This document shows, piece by piece, positions 55,501 through 64,000 of a stretch of 64,000 nucleotides of DNA (position 1 is its first letter; the number at the start of each line of letters is the position of its first letter). This stretch comes from RPQJ01 sp963746325 (GTDB lineage: Bacteria > Pseudomonadota > Gammaproteobacteria > Steroidobacterales > Steroidobacteraceae). The position numbers and the translations under genes are program-made. Below the pieces are notes generated by a model. The model did no database searches and was not told the DNA's origin. It saw nothing but the letters and a program-made list of their open reading frames with translations. Location of the stretch: positions 190,278-254,277 of the forward strand of contig CAVVBC010000031.1 of NCBI GenBank assembly GCA_963746325.1. Direction: 5' to 3'.

Positions 55501-56433
55501 TCCGAGACCAGCTACCGCCTGCAGTCCCTGCGCGACAACCCGGCGTGCGCGCGTGAAGAACACGAGCGGGCGATCGATCCACGGGATCCCGGATTGTTCG
55601 CGACGCTGACATACGATCCAGCGGCAGACATCGCGGCGCCTTACATCGCGCGCGGCGCCAGACCTGAAGTCGCGATCCTGCGCGAGCAGGGCGTCAACAG
55701 CCAGCTCGAGATGGCGGCCGCCTTCGATCGCGCGGGTTTCCGTCCGAGCGACGTGCACATGACCGACCTGATTGCCGGGCGCACCACGCTCGACCGCTTC
55801 AAGGGCGTGGTTGCGTGCGGCGGCTTCTCGTACGGCGACGTGCTCGGCGCGGGCGAGGGCTGGGCCAAGTCGATCCTGTTCAATGCCGCGCTGCGCGAGC
55901 AGTTCGCAGCGTTCTTCGCGCGCCCCGACAGCTTTGCGCTGGGCGTGTGCAACGGCTGCCAGATGATGTCGGCATTGAAACCGCTGATCCCCGGCACGGC
56001 GCACTGGCCGCGTTTCGTCCGCAATCGCTCGGAGCAGTTCGAGGGACGCGTGGGCCTCGTCGAGATCCTGCCGACGCCGTCGATATTCTTCCGCGGCATG
56101 GAAGGTTCGGTGCTGCCGATCGCGGTGGCGCACGGTGAAGGCCGTGCCGAGTTCGCGGACGAGGCGGCGGAGAAAGACTGCGCGAACGGCGGTCTCGTCA
56201 GCCTGCGCTGGGTCGACAACCACGGCCAGCCGGCGCTGCGTTACCCGTCGAACCCGAACGGCTCACCGGCCGGCATCACGGGCCTCACGACCGCGGATGG
56301 CCGCGTGACGATCGTGATGCCGCACCCCGAGCGCGTGTACCGCACGGTTCAGAACTCGTGGCACCCGGAAAGCTGGGGCGAGGACGGCGGCTGGATGCGG
56401 ATGTTCCGCAATGCCCGCGTCTGGGTGGGTTAG
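52528..56433 (+). CDS. purL: Phosphoribosylformylglycinamidine synthase, large single-chain form
   Basis: Converts FGAR and glutamine to FGAM in purine synthesis, 1,301 residues, the long gammaproteobacterial type. N-terminal PurS-like domain, then the FGAM synthase core with FAQANSEHCRHKIF and MKVETHNHPTAISP, and a second half with PVGKDSLSMKT and YHDRSDGGLFATL. The C-terminal glutamine amidotransferase has its nucleophile in GVCNGCQMM and HPERVYR. No frame breaks. A TATCAT -10-like box lies near 52488. Confidence 0.98.
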   Translation: MLTFSGAPALSDFRLDKVLAAVRERVPRVAAVDTRYLHFVDATASLTDADRTVVEALLRYGPTTHATAPAGELLLVLPRFGTVSPWSSKATDIAHVCGLACIARIERGVAYYVAAGNALTAAERAAIAAVIHDRMTESVVESVEAAAALFAHHAARPLATVPVLAQGRAALERANAELGLALSEDEIDYLVAAFRDQLQRDPTDVELMMFAQANSEHCRHKIFNADWIVDGQRSEKSLFGMIRNTHRVSPQGVLSAYRDNAAVIEGSPGRRWFAQAGDGNYEGFDEPIDILMKVETHNHPTAISPFPGAATGSGGEIRDEGATGRGSKPKAGLVGFSVSNLRIPGFEQPWEVDFGKPERIVPALQIMLDGPIGAAAFNNEFGRPNIYGYFRTFEQRVETPGRSPLRGYHKPIMIAGGLGNIRRAHVEKAPVVPGAKVVVLGGPSMLIGLGGGAASSMGAGASSADLDFASVQRGNPEMQRRAQEVIDACWAMGDDNPILLIHDVGAGGLSNAIPESVHFGTNGGRIDLRKVLSDEPGMSPLELWCNESQERYVLVIAAEQLFAFGALCDRERCPFAVVGEVTDDGVLRVEDPQFGNAPVAMPLETLLGKPPKMTRDVRRMPHAGDGFTAADVKDLREAALRVLSLPTVADKTFLITIGDRSVGGMISRDPLVGPWQVPVSDVAVTVSDYFSNHGEAMAMGERTPVALLDAAASGRMAVAESVTNIIAADIRRIEDIRLSANWMAACGEPGEDADLYDTVRAVGEELCPALGIAIPVGKDSLSMKTAWKAADGERKVVSPVSLIVSAFAPVEDVRRTLTPQLRLDRGATRLLLVDLGAGRNRLGASCLAQVYGKIGDVAPDCDDPQRLRAFVAAVIELRRAGRILAYHDRSDGGLFATLAEMAFAGHCGLHIKLQATSHAEFVAELFAEELGAVLQVEAAHLPEVQAVLARSGLTTMVRDLGTVEAFDRIVIDDGAGTSMLDATRTGLREAWSETSYRLQSLRDNPACAREEHERAIDPRDPGLFATLTYDPAADIAAPYIARGARPEVAILREQGVNSQLEMAAAFDRAGFRPSDVHMTDLIAGRTTLDRFKGVVACGGFSYGDVLGAGEGWAKSILFNAALREQFAAFFARPDSFALGVCNGCQMMSALKPLIPGTAHWPRFVRNRSEQFEGRVGLVEILPTPSIFFRGMEGSVLPIAVAHGEGRAEFADEAAEKDCANGGLVSLRWVDNHGQPALRYPSNPNGSPAGITGLTTADGRVTIVMPHPERVYRTVQNSWHPESWGEDGGWMRMFRNARVWVG

Positions 56434-56436
56434 GAA

Positions 56437-56528
56437 GGGACTAGGGACTAGGGACTAGATTAGGGATTAGGGAATAAGGAATAGCCAAGGTGTGCACCTC
56501 TGACATTCCCCAATCCCTAATCCCTATT
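56437..56528. repeat. Inverted array of GGGANTA heptamers, probable bidirectional terminator
   Basis: Left arm: GGGACTA three times (56437-56457), GATTA, GGGATTA, GGGAATA, AGGAATA (to 56483). Right arm: 56504-56528, the reverse complement of the same kind of units (AATCCC, TAATCCC, TATTC). The arms can form a long hairpin between the convergent purL and the DUF4145-like gene, and the stop of the latter (56524-56526) lies inside the right arm. Such degenerate GGGAxTA/GGGATTC arrays occur between genes in some Xanthomonadales-type genomes, from general knowledge. Confidence 0.8.
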
Positions 56529-57939
56529 CACTTCTGGCAACGCGCCCGATCGGCGTGATCTTGTCGAGCGTTTCTTCGGCGAAGAACTTTCGCACCATCA
56601 TCGCCTGCTGCAGCTTGCCTTTGCGCACGTAGGCGCCGTACAGCATGTCCTTGACCAGTTCGAGCAGCACGCCGGCCTCGCTCGAGGTCATTTCCGGCCA
56701 CTGCGGCGCCGGATCAGAATCGTTCGAGAACAGCACTTTCTTGACGATGCCGAACGTGTCGTTGTCGATTTCGGCCATCTCGCGGGCCTCGCGCAGCTGC
56801 TCGAAGATGCGCAGCCGGCCGTTCTCGCCCAGGTCCTGGAAGATGGCCTGGGTAGTGCGCCGGCACATCGATGCAAACGCATTGAAGTGGCCCGACGAAT
56901 AACAGCCCAGCGCTTCCCGGAACAGGCGTTCGACGTTCTCGGGCAGGTAGGTGAAGCTGAATTTTTCCTTCGCGCGCTCCAGTTCGACGAAATTGTTCGC
57001 GAGTTCGACGCGGTTGGCCGCGTACATCTTCACGGCGAACTTGAGGAAAATCGGTGCGCTGCAGGAATCGCAGCGGTAGACGATGCCCACGTGATTGGGG
57101 CGGCTGGCCACCAGTTCCGAATACTGTGGGATCGAGACCGGGCTGATGTGCGAATACACCTGGCAATGTGGGCACGCCAGGGCGAGGCTGCGCTCCTGGT
57201 CGTGGTGCAGGCGACTGCTGGAATCGACGTACACGGACATGACGGTCATTCCTTGGTCCGAACGCTTTCGCTTTTCAGTGTAGCGCATCGCCTTGGCAGC
57301 CGCTTCGTTGGCGGGTCCTACCTCCAGCTGGGCCTCCGGCGCGCCCGGTTTCCGGACCAGGGCCACGTCAAACCGGGCGCCGTCGGCCAGTGCCCGCCAG
57401 GGGCCGTAGGCGTGGCGGGCGTCGATGCGTGACTGCCACTGCGATTGCGTCCGGGCCTGCGCCCAGATGTCCTCGCCGGGTTCGTCCTCGTCGCTCAGGG
57501 CGTAGCTCGCTGGCGGGGTGGAGGTCGAGGTCTGCAGGTGGCGGCCGCTCAGGCGGTCGAGCCGGAAGCTGTCGGGCAGCCCCAGCGCAGCGGCGCGGCC
57601 GATCCATACCAGTGTCCGCGCATCCAGGCGCCATTCGTCGCCCGCCATCTCCAGCACCTGCATCTGGCCGGCCGGCAGGCGCGTGAGCGTCACGCGATAC
57701 GAGCTGGGCCCGGTGCGTTCACTGTGCAACTGCGCGACGACGGCGGGCTTCGCGCGCATCGGCTCGTAGGTCTGCAGGTGCAGCACCGGCGGCCACAGCC
57801 AATGCGCGAACGCGAGCAGCCCCAGCCCCACCGCGAGGTTGCCCGCGGCCGCCCAGGGACGGTGCGCCAGCCAGCGGCTCAAGGAAACCAGCAGCGCGAG
57901 CAGGGCGAAAGCGACGCAGACCGCGATGACGCCCAGCAT
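56524..57939 (-). CDS. Membrane protein joined to a DUF4145-like domain
   Basis: 471 residues in two unlike halves. Residues 1-230 have two N-terminal membrane helices and a beta-rich periplasmic part. From about 231 the sequence MTVMSVYVDSSSRLHHDQER starts what looks like a separate cytoplasmic protein with a zinc-finger-like CPHC...CDSC pair and a DUF4145-type helical region (REALGCYSSGHFNAFASMCR). AAGGA lies just before the internal ATG. It may be a genuine fusion, two overlapping genes merged by a one-base error, or a gene with an internal start. Function unknown. Confidence 0.65.
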   Translation of the reverse strand: MLGVIAVCVAFALLALLVSLSRWLAHRPWAAAGNLAVGLGLLAFAHWLWPPVLHLQTYEPMRAKPAVVAQLHSERTGPSSYRVTLTRLPAGQMQVLEMAGDEWRLDARTLVWIGRAAALGLPDSFRLDRLSGRHLQTSTSTPPASYALSDEDEPGEDIWAQARTQSQWQSRIDARHAYGPWRALADGARFDVALVRKPGAPEAQLEVGPANEAAAKAMRYTEKRKRSDQGMTVMSVYVDSSSRLHHDQERSLALACPHCQVYSHISPVSIPQYSELVASRPNHVGIVYRCDSCSAPIFLKFAVKMYAANRVELANNFVELERAKEKFSFTYLPENVERLFREALGCYSSGHFNAFASMCRRTTQAIFQDLGENGRLRIFEQLREAREMAEIDNDTFGIVKKVLFSNDSDPAPQWPEMTSSEAGVLLELVKDMLYGAYVRKGKLQQAMMVRKFFAEETLDKITPIGRVARSE

Positions 57940-57954
57940 GGGTTGCGGCGCCGC

Positions 57955-59482
57955 TCAGGTGGCCGGAATCAGGGCGGCGAGCTGGCCCGATTCGACCAGT
58001 TGTGCCAGGCGGCCGATATCACGGTCGAGGCGATGGTCGTCGGGCTGGTACGCAACGCAGCTCACGCACGGCGGCGTGCAGCCGCTGCAGCTCTGCCGTG
58101 GTGGTGAGCGGCTGCAGCGAATCGAGCGCATGCGCGGCCGCGAGCAGCTCGACGCCCAGCACGCGTGCCGTGTTGTCGCAGATCTTTGCGAGCTTGCGCC
58201 CGGCCCACGGCGCCATGCTCACGTGGTCTTCCTGGCCCGCCGAGGTGGGCAGGCTGTCGACGGAGGCGGGATGCGCGTAAGTCTTGTTTTCGGAGACCAG
58301 GGCCGCTGCGGTCACGTGCGCGATCATGAAGCCCGACTCGAGGCCGGGCTCGGTCGTCAGGAACATGTTCAGGTTGGGGTTGACGCGGCGGTCGAGCAGG
58401 TCGATGCGACGCTCGGACGTGCTCGCGAGTTCGGCCACGGCGATCGCGAGAAAGTCGCTGATGAAGCCGATCGGCTCGGCGTGGAAATTGCCGCCCGACA
58501 GCACGTCCTCACCGAAAATCAGCGGGTTGTCGGAGACGCCGTTGAGCGCGGCGCCGAGCACGTCGCGCGCGTGCCGCAACGTGTGCTCGACCGCGCCGAA
58601 CACCTGTGGCATGCACCGCACGGCGTACGGGTCCTGCACGCGTTCGCAGTTCTCGTGGCTGCGACGGATCTCGCTGTCCGAGGCGAGCAGCGAGCGGATG
58701 CGCCGCGCCGCGTCGATCTGCCCCGGCAAGCGACTGGCCTGCTGGATGCGGTCGTCGAACGGCGAATGGCTGCCCGCAAGGCCTTCGACGGTCATGGCGC
58801 AACAGACGATCGACGCATCGAGCAGGGTCTCGGCGCGGAGGAGCCCGTCGAGCGCAAGCGCCAGGCTCAGCTGCGTGCCGTTGAGCAACGCCAGCCCTTC
58901 CTTGGCCTGCAGCTCGAGCGGTTCGACGCCGGCGACCTGCAGCACGTCGGCGTTGGCTACCGGACGCCTGGTGCCCGCAGAGTCCGGCGGCCGTTGCCTC
59001 GCCTTCGCCGATCAGCGCGAGGGCCAGGTGTGCGAGCGGCGCCAGGTCGCCCGACGCACCCGACCGATCCCTGTGCCGGGATCACGGGCAGGACGTCGGC
59101 ATTGAGCAGGGCGAGGAGCGTCTCCACGACGAGCGGCCGCACGCCGGAGAATCCTGCCGCCAGGTTATTGGCCTTGAGCAGCAGCATGCGCCGCACCAGC
59201 GCCGGGGCCAGCGGTTCGCCCACGCCGCACGCATGGCTGCGCACCAGGTTGAGCTGCAGCTTCTTGGTCTTCTGTGCCGGAATGACGCGATTGGCGAACG
59301 CGCCGAACCCGGTGTTGATGCCATAGGCAGTGCGCCCGGATTCGACCGTCGCGGTGACCGTCGCTTCCGACTGTTGCATCCTCGCGCGCGCCGCTGCGGT
59401 CAGCTCGACCGTGGGCCGGTCGCGCTCGAACAGCCGGAGCCGCTCGAGCGTGAGCGAGGCGCCGTCGATGGCGAGTCGGGAT

Positions 59483-59490
<8 letters not shown>
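57955..59490 (-). CDS. hutH: Histidine ammonia-lyase-family enzyme (frameshifted)
   Basis: Non-oxidative deamination of histidine to urocanate through an MIO cofactor. About 510 residues after bridging breaks near 59055, 58950 and 58070. N-terminal GRTAYGINTGFGAF; the MIO tripeptide Ala-Ser-Gly lies in GSVGASGDLAPLAHLA exactly at the first break, legible only in the shifted frame. Then SDNPLIFGEDVLSGGNFHAE and SAGQEDHVSMAPWA. The C-terminus QPDDHRLDRDIGRL runs to TGA at 57955-57957. No other hut gene is adjacent, so tyrosine lyase or another family activity is not excluded. Its start overlaps the ettA end by 8 bases. Confidence 0.85.
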
Positions 59491-61166
<1,676 letters not shown>

Positions 61167-61299
61167 GGGCGGAAATTGCGCTCGAGGTTTGGGCGTGCGA
61201 AAAAGATCGGGAATTATCGGTCATCGGGGCCACTGGACGCTACCGCCGCCGGGAGCGGGCTGCTAGGCTGCCCCACACTCTCGCAAGGGCCCGCGCCAG

Positions 61300-62266
61300 T
61301 TGTCGCAGTCCGACCCGCAATCGACCCCGGTGCTGATGGTCTCAGGCGACGCGCTGAGCCGCTACGGCTTCGGCGAGGGCCACCCGTTCGGTCTCGACCG
61401 GCACGAAGCATTCCTGCGCGAAATGCGCCGCAGCCGCGCCTACGGGTCGCTGCGGCTGCTGGATCCGCCGCATCGCCGAGCGTGACGAGCTGGAAAGCTT
61501 CCATCATCCCGACTATGTCGACTTCGTGATCCGTAAGTCCGCTGAAGGCAAAGGCTACCTCGACGCGGGCGACACGCCCGCAACCAAGGGCATTTACGAG
61601 TCTTCGAGCATGGTGGTGGGCGCCACGGTGCTCGCAGTCGAAGAAATCATGGGCGGCCGGGCGCGGCGCGCATTCATCCCGATCGCGGGCCTGCACCATG
61701 CCGCGCGCGCCCACGCCGCGGGTTTCTGCGTCTTCAACGACTGCGGCATTGCGATCGAGTTGCTGCGCAAACGGCACGGCCTGCAGCGGATCGCCTACAT
61801 CGACATCGACGCGCACCACGGGGACGGCGTGTTCTACGCGTTCGAGTCCGACGCCGACGCGCTGTTCGCCGATATCCACGAGGACGGCCGCCACCTGTAT
61901 CCGGGCACCGGCAAGGTAGAGGAGACGGGCAAGGGCGATGCGGTCGGCACCAAGCTCAATCTGCCGGTGCCGCCGGGCGCCACCGATGTCGACTTTCACC
62001 GTGAATGGCAGGTGATCGAGGATTACCTGCGCCAGTCGAGACCTGAGTTCATCCTGCTGCAATGCGGCGCCGACAGCCTCGAAGGCGACCCGATCACCCA
62101 CCTGGCGTTCTCGGAGGAGGCGCACGCCCACGCGGCGGCAGCCGTCTGCCGCATCGCCGACGAGATCGGCCACGGCCGGGTACTGGCGATGGGGGGTGGG
62201 GGCTACAACCGCCAGAACCTCGCCCGTGCCTGGACGCGGGTGGTTGAGGCCCTGGTCGCGAGTTAA
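61300..62266 (+). CDS. Histone-deacetylase-fold amidohydrolase (AcuC/acetylpolyamine type), frameshifted near 5' end
   Basis: About 320 residues. Zinc-site motifs: GLHHAARAHAAGFCVFND, IDIDAHHGDGV (ligands Asp/His), DIHEDGRHLYPGTG and LQCGADSLEGDP (ligand Asp), then GGGGYNRQNLARAW. The N-terminal piece LSRYGFGEGHPFGLDRHEAF is in a different frame; a slip near 61470 joins it to RIAERDELESFHHPDY. It likely deacetylates a protein or small amine such as acetylpolyamine or acetoin-related substrates. The start is uncertain: TTG 61300 or ATG 61336. Confidence 0.82.
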
Positions 62267-63370
62267 CGCCAGCCCTTGAAGAAGCTGCCGTCGGCAAAGT
62301 CCCAGAGCACGCTCATGTGCCAGCGCGTGTCGTAATCCTGGTCGCTGAGCGGGATCTCCGCGCCCACGCTCAACGCCACGTGCGCGCCGCGTGTGAGCCC
62401 GAACCGCAACTGCGGGATCACCGTCCACTGCACTGAATCGTCGCCCGTGTCTTCGAATGGCACGGTGGCGGTCGCCTCGAGCGCAGGAAAAACACGCCGC
62501 GGCCACCGCGTCCAGCGGTAATGCACGACCCCGGCAAACTCGGCTTCGCCCGTGTCGACGTCGTCCACCGGCAGGATCAGCCGGGCGCTCGACTGGAACA
62601 TCCAGCGCTCGTCGAAAAGTCGTCCGTAGGCGAGGTACGGGATGATTTCGTCGGATTCGTCGCCGTCGGTCGGGAAGGCGAGCACCACGGCACCCGACAG
62701 GATCGAGCGCCGTGCGAGGTCCCAGTGCAGCACCGTCTTCGCGCCGACCTCGACCTTGGTGATCTCGCTGTCCGTGCCATCGTCCTCGTGGATGATTTCC
62801 ACGACGCCCATCGAGCGCTTGCCGAAGCGCTTCTCGATCTCCAGCACGTTGCGCCACACGTCCGGCCCGTCACGCTCGGTCAGCCGCGACTTCCAGACGA
62901 TCTCGTCCTCGGGGAACGCTTTCTTGGTGCGCATCGGCAGGAAGAAGTTGAGTTCACCGGGTGGGTAGGCCTCGCTCCCCGGCGCCAGTGTTTTGGCGTA
63001 GGCCACCACGTCGCGAATCTGCTGTTCGTCGAGCGCGGCCCCCTGCGCGGGCATGATGGCCGACAGGCCCAGCGCCTGGCCTCCGTGCGTGACGACGATG
63101 TCCCAGTCTTCGGCCGGTTCGCGGCTGTTGAACAGTGGGTCGGACAGGTCGGCGGGCAGCGACTCCCAGTGCTTTGACGGTGGGTTCTCGGGGTCGGCCC
63201 TTCCAGTCGGGCCGTGGCAGGCTGCGCAGACGCTGTCAAAGGTTCGACGGCCGGCCTCGAGGTCTGGGGTGGGATTCCGCCGCCGCCAGCGTCGGTAGGG
63301 CAAGAGCGGTCAGCAGGGGCAACGCGCCCGCGAGTAAGCGCAGAAGCGCGGGGCTGGGTGGCCAGTTCAT
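62263..63370 (-). CDS. Mono-heme cytochrome c fused to a beta-barrel-like domain (frameshifted in signal region)
   Basis: About 368 residues. The signal peptide PALLRLLAGALPLLTALALP starts at ATG 63370. A slip near 63275 leads to PDLEAGRRTFDSVCAACHGP, a class I cytochrome c domain (CAACH, with a likely Met ligand in LSAIMPAQG). From about residue 130 the chain turns to alternating beta strands with aromatic ends (YLAYGRLFDERWMFQSSARL, SVLWDFADGSFFKGWR), resembling an outer-membrane barrel. The join of these two domains is unusual. It overlaps the AcuC-like gene by 4 bases tail to tail. Partner and acceptor unknown. Confidence 0.75.
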
Positions 63371-63493
63371 GGGTGTAGCACTTGGAGTTTGTCGCGCCGC
63401 CGGGGCACTCGCTTACGCTAGCGCCGCGCATGGCACGACGCGCTCGGTAGTTTCCACGATCGCTCAATCCGGGTCACCGACCGTGGAGAGCAC

Positions 63494-64000
63494 ATGTTTC
63501 CCGCCAGCATGACCATCGCCGGATTCGATCCTGAACTCGCGGCTTCGATCGAGCACGAACGCGTCCGCCAGGAAGATCACATCGAGCTGATCGCTTCGGA
63601 GAACTACGCGACTCCTCGCGTGCTCGAGGCGCAGGGCTCCGTGCTCACCAACAAGTACGCTGAAGGCTATCCGGGCAAGCGGTACTACGGCGGGTGCGAA
63701 TATGTCGATGTCGCCGAGCAGCTCGCGATCGATCGTGCGAAGAAGCTCTTCGGCGCCGACTTCGCCAACGTCCAGCCGCACTCCGGTTCGCAGGCCAACG
63801 CCGCCGCGTTCCTCGCGCTGATGAAGCCGGGCGACACGCTGCTCGGCATGAGCCTCGACCACGGCGGTCACCTGACGCACGGCGCCAAGGTCAATTTCTC
63901 GGGCAAGATCTTCAACGCCGTGCAGTACGGGCTCGATCCGGCCACCGGCGCGATCGACTACGCGCAGGTCGAGCGGCTCGCGCACGAGCACAAGCCGAAG
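63494..64000 (+). CDS. glyA: Serine hydroxymethyltransferase (3' end outside window)
   Basis: PLP enzyme that interconverts serine and glycine with tetrahydrofolate. 169 codons are visible to the window end. MTIAGFDPELAASIEHERVR, HIELIASENYATPRVLEAQG, NKYAEGYPGKRYYGGCEYVD and NVQPHSGSQANAAAFLALM are highly conserved SHMT segments. GGAG precedes the ATG at 63494; an ATG at 63509 is the alternative. The PLP lysine lies beyond the window. Confidence 0.97.
   Translation, partial: MFPASMTIAGFDPELAASIEHERVRQEDHIELIASENYATPRVLEAQGSVLTNKYAEGYPGKRYYGGCEYVDVAEQLAIDRAKKLFGADFANVQPHSGSQANAAAFLALMKPGDTLLGMSLDHGGHLTHGAKVNFSGKIFNAVQYGLDPATGAIDYAQVERLAHEHKPK

Overview
The window is GC-rich, densely coding bacterial DNA from a gammaproteobacterium. 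The best evidence is the gene order at the left end: iscS, iscA, ndk, rlmN, a PilF/PilW-type TPR gene, rodZ, hisS, a YfgM-like gene, bamB and der. This backbone is typical of Gammaproteobacteria. guaB-guaA, xseA, a large single-chain purL, a DUF1820 gene, ettA and glyA agree with it. A Xanthomonadales/Nevskiales/Steroidobacter-like lineage is a reasonable guess, but no rRNA or other decisive marker is present.

Layout. 1-9.5 kb: Fe-S assembly, nucleotide, translation and envelope housekeeping genes, all on +. 9.6-13.1 kb: a MetX-type acyltransferase convergent with an xseA/M23-peptidase pair. 13.1-13.3 kb: a nested palindrome in front of guaB-guaA. 16.5-22 kb: an HD-domain gene, a secreted sugar-dehydrogenase/cytochrome lipoprotein and a Sel1/ankyrin protein. 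22.0-32.9 kb: a multiheme cytochrome locus. It holds a membrane-anchored Fe-S/flavin oxidoreductase, a TPR protein, a cytochrome b-like membrane protein, a 21-heme cytochrome, a giant cytochrome with about 41 heme motifs, a SPOR-TPR-beta-barrel protein and a lipoprotein. Together they read as a possible electron conduit from inner membrane to cell surface. 33-38.2 kb: a two-subunit molybdenum hydroxylase, an aspartoacylase-like enzyme and a baeRF-family protein. 38.4-44.6 kb: an outer-membrane barrel, an AI-2E-type permease, tadA, an alpha/beta hydrolase, mltF, tRNA-Ser(CGA) and a 56-codon zinc-ribbon gene. 44.6-50.6 kb: a methylated-amine catabolic module (MFS permease, FAD/GcvT dehydrogenase, MttB-family methyltransferase) divergent from a TetR regulator. 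50.5-64 kb: an orphan TagH-like FHA protein, DUF1820, purL, an inverted heptamer repeat, a DUF4145-like protein, hutH, ettA, a histone-deacetylase-fold amidohydrolase, a cytochrome c/beta-barrel protein and the 5' part of glyA.

Data quality. From about 27.8 to 38.1 kb, at 41-42 kb and from 58 to 63.3 kb many genes are broken by 1-2 base indels while the protein signal continues in another frame. The essential gene tadA is affected, and the first 27 kb shows no such breaks. I therefore treat most of these breaks as assembly or sequencing errors in patches, and I give full gene spans across them.
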